Assembly: GCF_902374955.1 (NCBI RefSeq)
Contig: NZ_CABKRX010000065.1
Location: 1 to 64,000 of the forward strand
Source of the DNA: Bacillus massilioanorexius
GTDB lineage: Bacteria > Bacillota > Bacilli > Bacillales > DSM-1321
Length of the DNA stretch: 64,000 nucleotides
Direction of reading: 5' to 3'
Shown in pieces: positions 15,595 to 24,362 of this stretch. The translations under genes and the position numbers were made by a program. How positions within the stretch are numbered: position 1 is the stretch's first letter; every line of letters starts with the position of its first letter. The notes below the pieces were generated by a model. That model had not been told where the DNA came from and made no database searches. It worked only from the letters and a program-made list of their open reading frames with translations.

Positions 15595-16317
15595 TTAAAA
15601 AGCATTATTCAAATCTATATTTTGAAAGAAGTCTCTCTCTTCTTCAATCTTCGCTTGCAAGAAGTATTCGTAGTCCCCTAAAAAAGGCAAATTAGGTTTT
15701 ATTTCATCCCACAATTCTTGGAATACTACTGTTTGAGAATGATGAGATTTTAATGCTTTTATTTTTTCTGGTAACGTTTCAGTAATATCAACCTCCATTA
15801 TTCTTTTCAAGTCGTACTTATTTGTTATTTTTTTATGAATCGCATGCCATAAAACAAAATACAATTTTTGAAGTGGAATATTATACCTTGTTTTAGCTTT
15901 CTTAAAAGCCAATGTCGCCGCACGGCCAATCGCACAATGATCAGGATGGCCCCCATATTGTTCATCAAACGTAAGCATAACTTGAGGCTGTATTTCTTGA
16001 ATCACATCCAAAATATAATCAACTATAAAATCAACCTCTTTAAACTCTACTGTTTTATCTCTTATATTCATAAAACGAAGATCCGATATGCCTAAGTCAT
16101 CACAAGCATTTCTCAACTCTTGTTCTCTCAATTGCGGTAAGGATTCTCTCGTTGCCAATAGAGAGTTTCCTAAACGTCTGCCCATTTCACCCTTTGTTGC
16201 ACAAAGGAGAGTAACATGCCCGCCTCTTTTAATGATTTTCGCAAGTGTTCCACCGCAAATAAAAGATTCATCATCTGGATGAGCAAGTACGACTAGTAAT
16301 CTTTCTTGAGCTTTCAT
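15595..16317 (-). CDS. PIG-L-family zinc deacetylase, BshB2-like
   Basis: The product is 240 residues. ATG 16317 is supported by GGAGGGAGA directly upstream; the longer open frame lacks such a site. The zinc site is visible: His13 and Asp16 in AHPDDES, and His127 in GGHPDHC. The KGEMGRRLGN.LLATRESLP and RDKTVEF blocks match bacillithiol deacetylase BshB2 (YojG). BshB2 removes acetate from GlcNAc-malate in bacillithiol synthesis. Its location, in an apparent operon with a sulfate/sulfite exporter inside a taurine cluster, is unusual. A role on an N-acylated sulfonate, or in thiol protection against sulfite, are possible alternatives. Confidence 0.85.
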   Translation of the reverse strand: MKAQERLLVVLAHPDDESFICGGTLAKIIKRGGHVTLLCATKGEMGRRLGNSLLATRESLPQLREQELRNACDDLGISDLRFMNIRDKTVEFKEVDFIVDYILDVIQEIQPQVMLTFDEQYGGHPDHCAIGRAATLAFKKAKTRYNIPLQKLYFVLWHAIHKKITNKYDLKRIMEVDITETLPEKIKALKSHHSQTVVFQELWDEIKPNLPFLGDYEYFLQAKIEEERDFFQNIDLNNAF

Positions 16318-16360
16318 AAATCTCCCTCCACAGTTCTCACTACTTATACCGATCATGAAT

Positions 16361-16406
16361 AAAAAATGGGCATGCTTGCTGAATGATTCAGGCATACATA
16401 CCCATT
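16361..16406 (-). terminator. Terminator between tpa and the deacetylase gene
   Basis: On the minus strand AATGGG..., an inner TGAATCATTCA hairpin and ...CCCATT form an interrupted stem followed by six T. It separates the ald-tpa unit from the deacetylase-exporter unit. Confidence 0.6.
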
Positions 16407-16454
16407 CTCTATAATGACTATCATTACTATAGGGGTTCCATCATACTACCTTAA

Positions 16455-17813
16455 TTAACATAACTCATTTAATACGCATTTGACGGTATCAATGACAAAG
16501 CGTAAATCTTGAGGTGTTGAAGTTAAAGGTGGAGCAATGATTAGTACATTTCCAAGTCCAGGTACTGTATCCCCATTCCGACCGATGATTAATCCTTTCT
16601 CTTTACACATACCTATGACTTTTCCCATAAATTCCTCTGATACTGGCTCTTTTGTATTTTGATCTTCCACTAGTTCAATTCCAAATAAGAATCCGACACC
16701 CCGTACTTCTCCTACTTTACTAAGGGAATCTAATTCATATAATTCACTTAAGCTAGATTTACTTAATTCAGACACTCGTTCAACAATCTTTTCATTTTCT
16801 AGTATTTCAATATTTTTCAATGCAACAGCACAGGATGCAGGATGACCGCCATAAGTGGATACATGTCTGAAATGAGTTAATTTACCATTTTCTTTGAATT
16901 TCTCATAGATTTCCGATTTCACAGCAGTTGCTCCTAATGGAAGATAACCACTAGTTAATCCTTTGGCCATTGTCACAATATCAGGCTGTACACCATCTGA
17001 GTGCATGAACCCGAACATTTTCCCTGTTCTACCAAAACCTGACACCACTTCATCAACAATTAATAGCACATCATGCTTTTTACAAATTTCTGCTACTCTA
17101 GTCAAATATTCTTTTGAAGGAATGAGTACACCACCACCTGAGATAAATGGCTCAAGAATAACACCGGCTACCGTTTCTGCTCCTTCAAAATTAATCACTT
17201 GGTCAATGTATTCTGCTGCTAGTAAATCTGTATTCTCCGTATTCTCTCCAAACATACTTCGATAACTATATGGTGGTGGAACATGAAGGAAGCCTGGAAC
17301 TGCAGGATCATATTTCACCCTTCTATTTGCCTGTGCAGTTGCACTCAACGCAGCGAACGTATTCCCATGATACGCACGATATCTAGAAATGAATTTATAT
17401 TTGGAAGGATTACCGTTTTGTGCATGATACTGACGAGCGATTTTAAATGCTGTTTCATTTGCTTCAGAGCCACTATTACTAAAGAACGTTTTATATGACC
17501 CTTTTAAATGTTCACTAATTTTAGCTGAGAGTTCAATAGCTGGCTCATGACTTAATGTAAGTGGGAAATAAGATAGATTCACCATTTGATCATATGCGGC
17601 TTGAGCAATTTCTTTACGACCATGACCTAGATTTAAACACCATAAACCAGATACACCATCTAAATATCGATCGCCATTACTGTCAGTGAACCAGGAACCA
17701 TCGCCCCCAGTTGCAATCATAGGATTTGCTTTTTCATCATAGCGATTCATCGCATGCCATAAATGATCTTTATCCTTCTGAACAAGGTTTTTCGCTTCAA
17801 CCTCTAATTTCAT
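16455..17813 (-). CDS. tpa: Class III aminotransferase, probable taurine:pyruvate aminotransferase
   Basis: The product is 452 residues with the fold-type I, class III PLP layout. The phosphate-binding block is SNSGSEANE (112-120). Asp254 in IVDEVVSGFGRTG contacts the pyridine ring. Lys284 in MAKGLTSGYLPLGA forms the Schiff base. It belongs with omega-amino-acid:pyruvate transaminases. Its context next to ald and xsc makes taurine + pyruvate to sulfoacetaldehyde + alanine the best reading. It starts 23 bases after ald, so the two are co-translated. Because phnX lies in the same cluster, 2-aminoethylphosphonate could be a second amino donor. Beta-alanine or GABA are other possible substrates. 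Confidence 0.82.
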   Translation of the reverse strand: MKLEVEAKNLVQKDKDHLWHAMNRYDEKANPMIATGGDGSWFTDSNGDRYLDGVSGLWCLNLGHGRKEIAQAAYDQMVNLSYFPLTLSHEPAIELSAKISEHLKGSYKTFFSNSGSEANETAFKIARQYHAQNGNPSKYKFISRYRAYHGNTFAALSATAQANRRVKYDPAVPGFLHVPPPYSYRSMFGENTENTDLLAAEYIDQVINFEGAETVAGVILEPFISGGGVLIPSKEYLTRVAEICKKHDVLLIVDEVVSGFGRTGKMFGFMHSDGVQPDIVTMAKGLTSGYLPLGATAVKSEIYEKFKENGKLTHFRHVSTYGGHPASCAVALKNIEILENEKIVERVSELSKSSLSELYELDSLSKVGEVRGVGFLFGIELVEDQNTKEPVSEEFMGKVIGMCKEKGLIIGRNGDTVPGLGNVLIIAPPLTSTPQDLRFVIDTVKCVLNELC

Positions 17814-17836
17814 TGTAAAACCTCCCTCTAATCGTT

Positions 17837-18970
17837 TTAATTCAAAACAGGACTTTTACTTAATGCTGAATCGATTGAACAATATTCATATCCATGTGCA
17901 ATGGCTACAGCTTCATATGTAATCTCACCATTGACCACATTGAAGCCTTTCGCTAATGCTTTATTCTCAAGAGCAGCTCGTTTATATCCTTTATTCGCTA
18001 TTTGTACACCATAAGGAATCGTAACATTGGTTAAAGCAATAGTTGATGTTCGCGAAACGGCACCTGGCATATTAGCGACTGCATAATGTACTACTCCATG
18101 TTTTTCATAAGTAGGTTCATTATGAGTTGTGATTCGATCAATTGTTTCGATTGAACCCCCTTGGTCAATAGCTACATCCACGATAACTGAGCCTTTTTCC
18201 ATTTCTTTCACCATGTCCTCCGTTACTAGACGGGGAGCACGAGCCCCTGGAATCAGCACTGCACCTACAAGTAAATCTGCTTTTTTAACAGCTTCAGCAA
18301 TATTTACACTGTTTGATACCAAGGTTGTTAATCTACCTTGGAACTGGTCATCTAATTGACGTAAACGATCTGGATTAATATCTATCAACGTAACATTTGC
18401 TCCTAAGCCAATCGCCATTTTAGCAGCATTTGTACCAACAATTCCTCCACCAACTATAACAACTTCCGCTGGAGCAACCCCTGGTACACCACCTATGAGT
18501 ACACCTTTTCCACCCTTTGCTTTTTCTAGAAACTGAGCGCCAATTTGAACTGACATGCGTCCTGCTACTTCGCTCATTGGCGTAAGTAACGGCAGTGAAC
18601 CATTTTCTAATTGAATAGTTTCATAAGCAATTGCTACAACTTTACGGTCGATCAGAGCCTTTGTAAGTTCTGGCTCTGGAGCTAAATGTAAATACGTATA
18701 AAGGATTAATCCTTCCCGAAAGAATGTATATTCGCTTGGAAGAGGTTCTTTTACTTTTATGACCATATCCGCTGACCAAGCTTCCTTTGCTGTTTGGACG
18801 ATTTTTGCTCCTGATTGGATATAAGCTTGATCTGTAAATCCACTATTGATTCCAGCTCCCGATTCAATCCACACCTCATGCCCATTATTTTTGAAGATTG
18901 TTACACCAGCAGGCGTCATCCCGATACGATTCTCATTATTTTTAATTTCCTTTGGTACTCCAATAATCAT
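17837..18970 (-). CDS. ald: Alanine dehydrogenase
   Basis: The product is 377 residues, the usual length. The N-terminal catalytic half begins MIIGVPKEIKNNENRIGMTP. The Rossmann half carries VVIVGGGIVGTNAAKMA, followed by the dinucleotide-binding DINPDRL. Near the end NMPGAVSRTSTIALTNVTIPY is typical of Ald. It oxidises L-alanine to pyruvate and ammonium with NAD. In the taurine pathway this regenerates the pyruvate used by the aminotransferase and releases the amino nitrogen. The ald-tpa pairing matches that of known taurine-degrading bacteria. A separate promoter may lie in the 305-base gap upstream. Confidence 0.95.
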   Translation of the reverse strand: MIIGVPKEIKNNENRIGMTPAGVTIFKNNGHEVWIESGAGINSGFTDQAYIQSGAKIVQTAKEAWSADMVIKVKEPLPSEYTFFREGLILYTYLHLAPEPELTKALIDRKVVAIAYETIQLENGSLPLLTPMSEVAGRMSVQIGAQFLEKAKGGKGVLIGGVPGVAPAEVVIVGGGIVGTNAAKMAIGLGANVTLIDINPDRLRQLDDQFQGRLTTLVSNSVNIAEAVKKADLLVGAVLIPGARAPRLVTEDMVKEMEKGSVIVDVAIDQGGSIETIDRITTHNEPTYEKHGVVHYAVANMPGAVSRTSTIALTNVTIPYGVQIANKGYKRAALENKALAKGFNVVNGEITYEAVAIAHGYEYCSIDSALSKSPVLN

Positions 18971-19275
18971 CTCTATCCCTTCTTTCTCTATAAAGTGAAA
19001 CTTTGAGTGTTGAGTTTTTTCTTCATCCCCGACCTAACATTAGTTGTCTTACTCCACCAGCCAGCCTCTCGAGGGCATAACCTATCACTCTTCCGGAAAT
19101 GAAAACCACAGTTCCTTCTGCTAGCAATCTTATGCTTGTCAGGCTAAACAAGTTGAATCCGCATTTATGTTAAAAACAATCAGGTTCTTATTGACGCTTA
19201 ATTCCCACTTATCTTCTGCTTCCGCTCGTGTTAAAGTGGGATCCTCAGCGCCAGTTTGTACGGGATAAAAGATAA
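18971..19275. other. xsc-ald intergenic region
   Basis: There is no complete gene. An inverted repeat TCCCACTT (19203-19210) / AAGTGGGA (19234-19241) lies just after xsc without a T-run. A 44-codon minus-strand frame (19139-19273) reads through it and is protein-like in composition, but it has no ATG, GTG or TTG start or ribosome binding site. An ald promoter is likely here. Confidence 0.45.
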
Positions 19276-21036
19276 TTAGTTCCAGTTTTTATAATCTAAA
19301 TGAGCATACTTAGGTAATAATCTTGTAGGCATCTTTAAAGCATCTTTTCTAAATGGTGGAGCTAGCTGAGTTCCATCTACTTGAATATCAATAACAGTAG
19401 GTTTATTTGATTTAATAGCTTCTAAAACTACTTTCCCTAACTCTTCTGCTTTTTCTACTCGAATGCCAACTGCTCCCATAGATCGAGCTACTTCAGCAAA
19501 ATCTGGGTTTTCAATATCCGCACCGACAAAACGATTATTATAAAAATCTACTTGATTCTTCTTCTCTGCACACCATGCATTATTGTTAAATACACATGCA
19601 ACAACCGGAATGTTCTCTTCCACTGCTGTACTTACCTCATGTAAGCTCATACCCCATGCACCATCACCGACGATTGCTACTACTGGTGAATTCGGCTCAG
19701 CTAATTTAGCTCCTAGAGCAGACGGATAAGCAAAACCAGTATTTCCAAATGTAAGTGCCGCAATATGTCTTCTACTTTGGTTGAATTTCAGATAAGCATT
19801 AGCCGTAGACGATACATTACCGATATCTGTTGTAACAATTGTGTTTTCTGGTAATACTTTCGTTAATTCTAGTAAAGCACGACGTGGATTAATTGGATCG
19901 CCATCCACCATTGCTAACTCAACAAGTTCCTCTTCCCATTGTTGCTTTTCATCTGTCACTTCTGAAAGACGTTGTTTATTTTGCTCTGGGTTTGATTTCG
20001 TTTCTTTCAATCTATTAAATATTTCTTTACTTGCCTCTCGAGCATCTCCAATGATTCCTACTTCCACTGGATGTGTTCTAGCAATTTGTCTTGGATTAAT
20101 ATCTACTTGAATGATTTGTGCTTCCTTTGGGAAATAATCAATGTCATAACATGGTAGTGTTCCGAATACAGATAATCTCGTTCCTACCGCTAAAACAACG
20201 TCTGCCTTTTTCAATGTATTCATAGCTGCCTTTGAACCCATATAGCCGATAGGACCAACTGCTAGAGGATGGTCAGCTGGGAATGCATCATTATGCATAT
20301 ACGATACAGCTACAGGAGCTGTTAAATATTCCGCAATATTTTTAATTTCTTCAATACCATCTGCATCGACTGTCCCTCTACCAGAGATGATGACTGGATA
20401 CTTAGCGTTAGCTAATAATTCTGCCGCTCGATCTAATGATGCTGATGAACCACATCCTCTTGAATCGACTCGATATTGATGTGGTTGAAGAATTTGATCT
20501 TCCACTTCGCCATAGAAATAATCACGAGGAATATCGAACAAAACAGGACCTCTCTCAGCGTATGCGATACGAAACGCAGTTCGTAAACAATCTGCTACAC
20601 GCCCCGGATGTGTTACTCGTACCGTCTCTTTCGTAATAGCTTTAAAGACAGATACTTGATCACACTCTTGGAATCCATCCCAACCGACAGTTGGTGTTCC
20701 AGCAGAAGGAGAAATGACAACCATAGGAGTGTGAGCTTGATTAGCTGCCGCTACTGATGTCACCATATTTGTGATACCAGGTCCATTCTGTCCGATAACA
20801 ACTCCAGCTACACCTGAAACTCGACAATAAGCATCTTCCATATGTGCAGCACTTTGTTCATGACGAACTCCAATAAAACGAATACCTGCAGTTGGCAATA
20901 AATCAAGCATATCCATAAATGCAGAACCTAGAATACCAGAAATATGTGTAACTCCTTCTGCGATTAATGTTTCAACGATTGCTTCACTTGGTGTCATTTT
21001 TACTTTTGTACCTCTTAATGTTTTTGTTTCAGCCAT
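19276..21036 (-). CDS. xsc: Sulfoacetaldehyde acetyltransferase
   Basis: The product is 586 residues, a thiamine-diphosphate enzyme of the acetolactate-synthase fold. The N-terminal PYR domain holds the catalytic Glu60 in RHEQSAAHMEDAYCR. The central domain covers about 190-340. The C-terminal PP domain has the ThDP/Mg motif from GDGAWGMS (457) to FNNNAW (483-488). The C terminus PPFRKDALKMPTRLLPKY is Xsc-like and unlike acetolactate synthase. Xsc converts sulfoacetaldehyde and phosphate to acetyl phosphate and sulfite, cleaving the C-S bond. ATG 21036 follows TAGGAGAT. A candidate operator lies 36-56 bases upstream. No phosphate acetyltransferase gene is nearby, so acetyl phosphate must be used by an enzyme encoded elsewhere. 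Confidence 0.93.
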   Translation of the reverse strand: MAETKTLRGTKVKMTPSEAIVETLIAEGVTHISGILGSAFMDMLDLLPTAGIRFIGVRHEQSAAHMEDAYCRVSGVAGVVIGQNGPGITNMVTSVAAANQAHTPMVVISPSAGTPTVGWDGFQECDQVSVFKAITKETVRVTHPGRVADCLRTAFRIAYAERGPVLFDIPRDYFYGEVEDQILQPHQYRVDSRGCGSSASLDRAAELLANAKYPVIISGRGTVDADGIEEIKNIAEYLTAPVAVSYMHNDAFPADHPLAVGPIGYMGSKAAMNTLKKADVVLAVGTRLSVFGTLPCYDIDYFPKEAQIIQVDINPRQIARTHPVEVGIIGDAREASKEIFNRLKETKSNPEQNKQRLSEVTDEKQQWEEELVELAMVDGDPINPRRALLELTKVLPENTIVTTDIGNVSSTANAYLKFNQSRRHIAALTFGNTGFAYPSALGAKLAEPNSPVVAIVGDGAWGMSLHEVSTAVEENIPVVACVFNNNAWCAEKKNQVDFYNNRFVGADIENPDFAEVARSMGAVGIRVEKAEELGKVVLEAIKSNKPTVIDIQVDGTQLAPPFRKDALKMPTRLLPKYAHLDYKNWN

Positions 21037-21071
21037 AGTATAATCTCCTAACGTGATTTATTTCTGATAAC

Positions 21072-21092
21072 GACGTCAAGACGTCCGTACCA
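21072..21092. promoter_or_regulatory. Candidate GntR operator before xsc
   Basis: Two GACGTC hexamers (21072-21077 and 21080-21085) are followed by CGTACCA. The 21-base site parallels the one before gntR. Read on the minus strand it gives GGT-n3-GACGTC-n3-ACG, close to the palindrome at 23729-23746. Confidence 0.5.
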
Positions 21093-21205
21093 GTTATTGG
21101 TTTTATGATAGCACCCACCATTATTTCGGGTCAATATAATTTTCATAATATTCTTAAAATTAATTCGACATATTTTTTACTACTCTTTCATGCACTTTTA
21201 TTTTC

Positions 21206-22039
21206 CTAGCTATTAACGGTCTCTTCTTCCATAGCCATGATCACATTAATTTCTTCAATAACGCTTAATAAATCACCAATCTCATCAATGACAAAATCAG
21301 CTCCTGCTTCTAAAAATTTTGTTTCAGCGATTTGCATTCGCTCTCTTAATTCAACCTCATCTAATTGGCGAACTTCTGCTTCAGATAGCCCTAACTCACT
21401 GCCACCTTTTAGCACACCTACAGTCCACATTCCTGCATTAATGCCCTCTTTAATGTCTATAACTGTATCACCAACTTTTATCATTTCACTAAATGGATAG
21501 ACTTTCAGTTTCTTTGCCGTTTCATAACACATCCATGGTGCAGGACGTCCTTCTGGAACTTCACACGATGAAACAATCGAATCTGGTTCATAACCTAACT
21601 TTTTAGCTTCCTGTGCAACAATATCAATCATTTCACGCGTATAACCAGTAGTTGTACCAATTTTTATCTCTTGCTGTCTTAATTCATTTACTAAATCTAG
21701 AACACCTGGTATCGGCTTAGCAAAGTTTTTCAACACCTTAAACAGCATTTCCTCAAAGTCCATATATAACGCCCGGACATCTTCCTCATTTGGTTCTCGG
21801 TCAAATGCAGCTAGCCACAAATGGGCAATCCGTTTCATGTCAAGAAGTGCTCTAATATGGTCTATTTTTAACAATCCCATTGGTTCTCGAGCTTCTTCAA
21901 TTGTAATCTCTATACCTCTTTTTCTAAAAATCTCTACAAATACTTGTACTGGAGCAAAACAGCCATAATCTACTGTTGTACCTGCCCAATCAAATATCAC
22001 AGCTTGAACCTTACTCTTATTATTGTTTACATTTTCCAT
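21206..22039 (-). CDS. phnX: Phosphonoacetaldehyde hydrolase (phosphonatase)
   Basis: The product is 277 residues, a HAD-superfamily enzyme. The nucleophile is Asp17 in FDWAGTTVDYG, with Ala19 in the position where most HAD enzymes have the acid Asp. The cap-domain lysine that forms a Schiff base with the substrate is Lys58 in MGLLKIDHIRAL. The GTTTGYTREM, EVPEGRPAPWM and KVGDTVIDIKEG blocks complete the PhnX signature. It cleaves the C-P bond of phosphonoacetaldehyde to acetaldehyde and phosphate. It starts 30 bases after the permease gene. The usual partner aminotransferase PhnW (class V) is absent; only the class III aminotransferase of the cluster could supply its aldehyde. Its presence among sulfonate genes is the oddest feature of the region. 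Confidence 0.93.
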   Translation of the reverse strand: MENVNNNKSKVQAVIFDWAGTTVDYGCFAPVQVFVEIFRKRGIEITIEEAREPMGLLKIDHIRALLDMKRIAHLWLAAFDREPNEEDVRALYMDFEEMLFKVLKNFAKPIPGVLDLVNELRQQEIKIGTTTGYTREMIDIVAQEAKKLGYEPDSIVSSCEVPEGRPAPWMCYETAKKLKVYPFSEMIKVGDTVIDIKEGINAGMWTVGVLKGGSELGLSEAEVRQLDEVELRERMQIAETKFLEAGADFVIDEIGDLLSVIEEINVIMAMEEETVNS

Positions 22040-22069
22040 AGATAATCACCTCATAACATAAATTTGTCT

Positions 22070-23488
22070 TTATGATAGATTCTCAGGGTTTGAAGGATTG
22101 GAGATAATCTCTTGTTCAACATACGAACCTTTCTTTTTTCGTATAAAAAAGAAAGAAGCAATGACAACTAGACTGAAAATTGATGTAAAAATAAATTGAG
22201 GTCGCTGTGCTTCAATGAATGCCATTAATGCTAAGACGACAAGCATTGCAAGAATCGTTGCATAAGTTAAATATGGGAATAACCACATCTTCACTTTAAA
22301 TATGCCAGGATTCTCTTTTTCTAATTTCTTTCTTAAACGAAGATGTGAAATCGCGATGGCTAAATAAACAAGAATTCCTACACCACCAGAAGAATTAACT
22401 AAGAAGAAAAATATTTTATCAGGAGAAATATAATTGAAGATTGTACAAATAAATCCAAACAATGTACTACCAATAACGGCGTAAATAGGAACTCCACTGT
22501 TATTTACTTTCGAAAAAACTCTTGGTGCATCACCTTTTTGTGCGAGTGAAAATAACATGCGTGAACTAGTGTATAATCCTGAATTTAAACATGAAAGCAA
22601 TGCTGTCAAAACAACAATATTCATAATTAATGGAGCATAAGGAATACCAAGTAACTCAAGTACTGCCACAAAAGGGCTTTTAAGCAATGAAGCTGAATTC
22701 CATGGTAATAGAGTTACGACCACCGTAATTGAACCAATGTAAAAAACAAGAATTCTCCATACCACACTATTCAATGCGCGTTTGACAGATTTTACAGGGT
22801 CACTCGTTTCTCCGGCTGCTATTGCTGGAATTTCAACTCCTACAAAAGCATGGAAAACAAGCGCTACTCCAACTAATACAGAGCTTATTCCATGAGGCAT
22901 GAAGCCACTGTTATTTGTGAGATTGGTAAGTCCTGGAGACTCGATATTAGGAACAACTCCTAAAATGACAGTTACCCCTAAAATTAAAAATAGAATAATA
23001 CTCCCTATTTTAATAATGGAGAACCAATATTCAAATTCTCCAAATGATTTAACAGAAAAAATATTAGTAAGTGTAAGTAAAATAATTAATGAAACACTAA
23101 TTAACCAAAGTGGTATGGATGGAAGCCATCCATGAATAATAGCAGCACCTGCTATTGCTTCTAATGCAATCACAATTACCCAAAAAAACCAATATAACCA
23201 CCCTGTCGTATATCCTGCCCATTCACCTATTCCTTCTCTAGCATATACAGCAAATGATCCAGTATTCGGATTAACTGTAGCCATCTCTCCAAGCATTCTC
23301 ATAACGAACACTACGATTAACCCCGCTAATACATATGAAAATACTGCTCCAGGTCCAGTTTGACTAATAATTATCCCGCTACCTACGAAAAGACCTGCTC
23401 CAATCACTCCACTCAAAGAAATCATAGTCAAATGCCTTTGCTTTAAACCAGGCTTGAGTTCTCCATTTTGTTTTGTCATAACTTCCAT
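22070..23488 (-). CDS. Amino-acid permease, APC superfamily (GabP/AnsP type)
   Basis: The product is about 472 residues with twelve membrane helices. ATG 23488 gives six bases to AAAGG; in-frame ATG and GTG codons just upstream are too close. The first helix has GVIGAGLFVGSGIIISQTGPGA, the broken-helix substrate site of APC transporters. GEMATVNPNTGSFAVYAREGIG follows, typical of the GABA/aromatic amino-acid permease family. It is the first gene of the cluster and probably co-transcribed with phnX. Given its surroundings it most likely imports taurine, 2-aminoethylphosphonate or a similar zwitterion such as GABA or beta-alanine. A cre-like site lies about 45 bases upstream. Confidence 0.88.
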   Translation of the reverse strand: MEVMTKQNGELKPGLKQRHLTMISLSGVIGAGLFVGSGIIISQTGPGAVFSYVLAGLIVVFVMRMLGEMATVNPNTGSFAVYAREGIGEWAGYTTGWLYWFFWVIVIALEAIAGAAIIHGWLPSIPLWLISVSLIILLTLTNIFSVKSFGEFEYWFSIIKIGSIILFLILGVTVILGVVPNIESPGLTNLTNNSGFMPHGISSVLVGVALVFHAFVGVEIPAIAAGETSDPVKSVKRALNSVVWRILVFYIGSITVVVTLLPWNSASLLKSPFVAVLELLGIPYAPLIMNIVVLTALLSCLNSGLYTSSRMLFSLAQKGDAPRVFSKVNNSGVPIYAVIGSTLFGFICTIFNYISPDKIFFFLVNSSGGVGILVYLAIAISHLRLRKKLEKENPGIFKVKMWLFPYLTYATILAMLVVLALMAFIEAQRPQFIFTSIFSLVVIASFFFIRKKKGSYVEQEIISNPSNPENLS

Positions 23489-23530
23489 CACCATCCTTTT
23501 TATTTTTCATCGCTCTTCTCCTTACAAAAA

Positions 23531-23544
23531 AGTAAGCGGTTACA
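23531..23544. promoter_or_regulatory. CcpA cre-like site
   Basis: On the minus strand TGTAACCGCTTACT matches the cre consensus TGWAANCGNTNWCA at 13 of 14 positions. It lies about 45 bases upstream of the permease, where CcpA would repress the catabolic transcript. Confidence 0.55.
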
Positions 23545-23728
23545 AAACGTGCGTGGTATTCATCCTTTACCCTTCATCTACAAATCGCTAGTCGCTGAAA
23601 AAAATAATAATGGTCACGAAAATCTTTGATTATTTGAACAAATATTACCCTTTCATCTACTATTTTGTTCTAAATTGATAACTATGACTATACCCTCCTT
23701 TCTTACTACACGATCACAACATCATAAG

Positions 23729-23746
23729 GTGATGACGTCATGACCA
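23729..23746. promoter_or_regulatory. Palindromic operator-like site before the permease
   Basis: GGTGATGACGTCATGACC is an 18-base near-perfect palindrome centred on GACGTC. It shares 12 of 18 positions with the minus-strand form of the xsc site, and so is a candidate site for the cluster's GntR regulator. Confidence 0.5.
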
Positions 23747-24221
23747 CTATTGAAGAATATAATACACGTCACTTTTTTTAAAGTCAATATAAATTTCTGA
23801 AATTTTAGTAAATTTTGTATTCGTAAGTTTTATTTGAAAATTGCACTATGAACGTATTTTCTTTATACGGATATAATTGTATTTGCATCAATCAGCGATA
23901 AGTTATTCAAGCTGCTTTTGTATCTGGATACAAAGAAAAGATTAACTCTAGTAAGGTTAGTCAATATAACTATGCTGTTGCTCTGCTCCAAAGTATATAG
24001 AACCAAGAATTCACGCTAATCAATCACTGAAATTTTCACAAAAAAATATTGATTAATATGGTAGAAATATGATTTATCTGAGGGAGTATTCTAGTGTACA
24101 AATTTATAGGTAAACATTTCTATAACTAAAAATTAGAACTTTTAATAAATATTCATCCTGCAATTAAACCAATGTACGACATTACCTTCTTGAATAGCGA
24201 GCAATATTGGTATCAATTAAA

Positions 24222-24282
24222 AAAAGCAACCTATATTCAGTAGATCCGGCAAAGAATCACTACTGAATTATAAGTTGCTTTT
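24222..24282 (-). terminator. Terminator of the glycolytic operon
   Basis: A long stem (AAAAGCAAC plus TTCAGTAG, paired with CTACTGAA plus GTTGCTTTT) is followed on the minus strand by seven T. It lies about 80 bases after eno. Confidence 0.85.
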
Positions 24283-24362
24283 AAAATCACACTATTTTAC
24301 TCTCCATAATGAATTGGCAAAGGCATTACAGCGGGAAAATAGCTTAAATTTATGTTCTACGA

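Larger units (their letters stand above)
23489..24221. other. Long regulatory/non-coding region before the permease
   Basis: No gene is seen in about 730 AT-rich bases. The half nearest the permease holds the cre-like site and the GGT..ACC palindrome, so it should contain the catabolic promoter. The remainder (23760-24221) shows no recognisable structure. Confidence 0.5.

Noticed and set aside
19276..21036. Acetolactate synthase annotation for the ThDP enzyme
   Set aside because: The C terminus, the length and the tpa/ald context fit sulfoacetaldehyde acetyltransferase better, and no small regulatory subunit or ilv gene is near.
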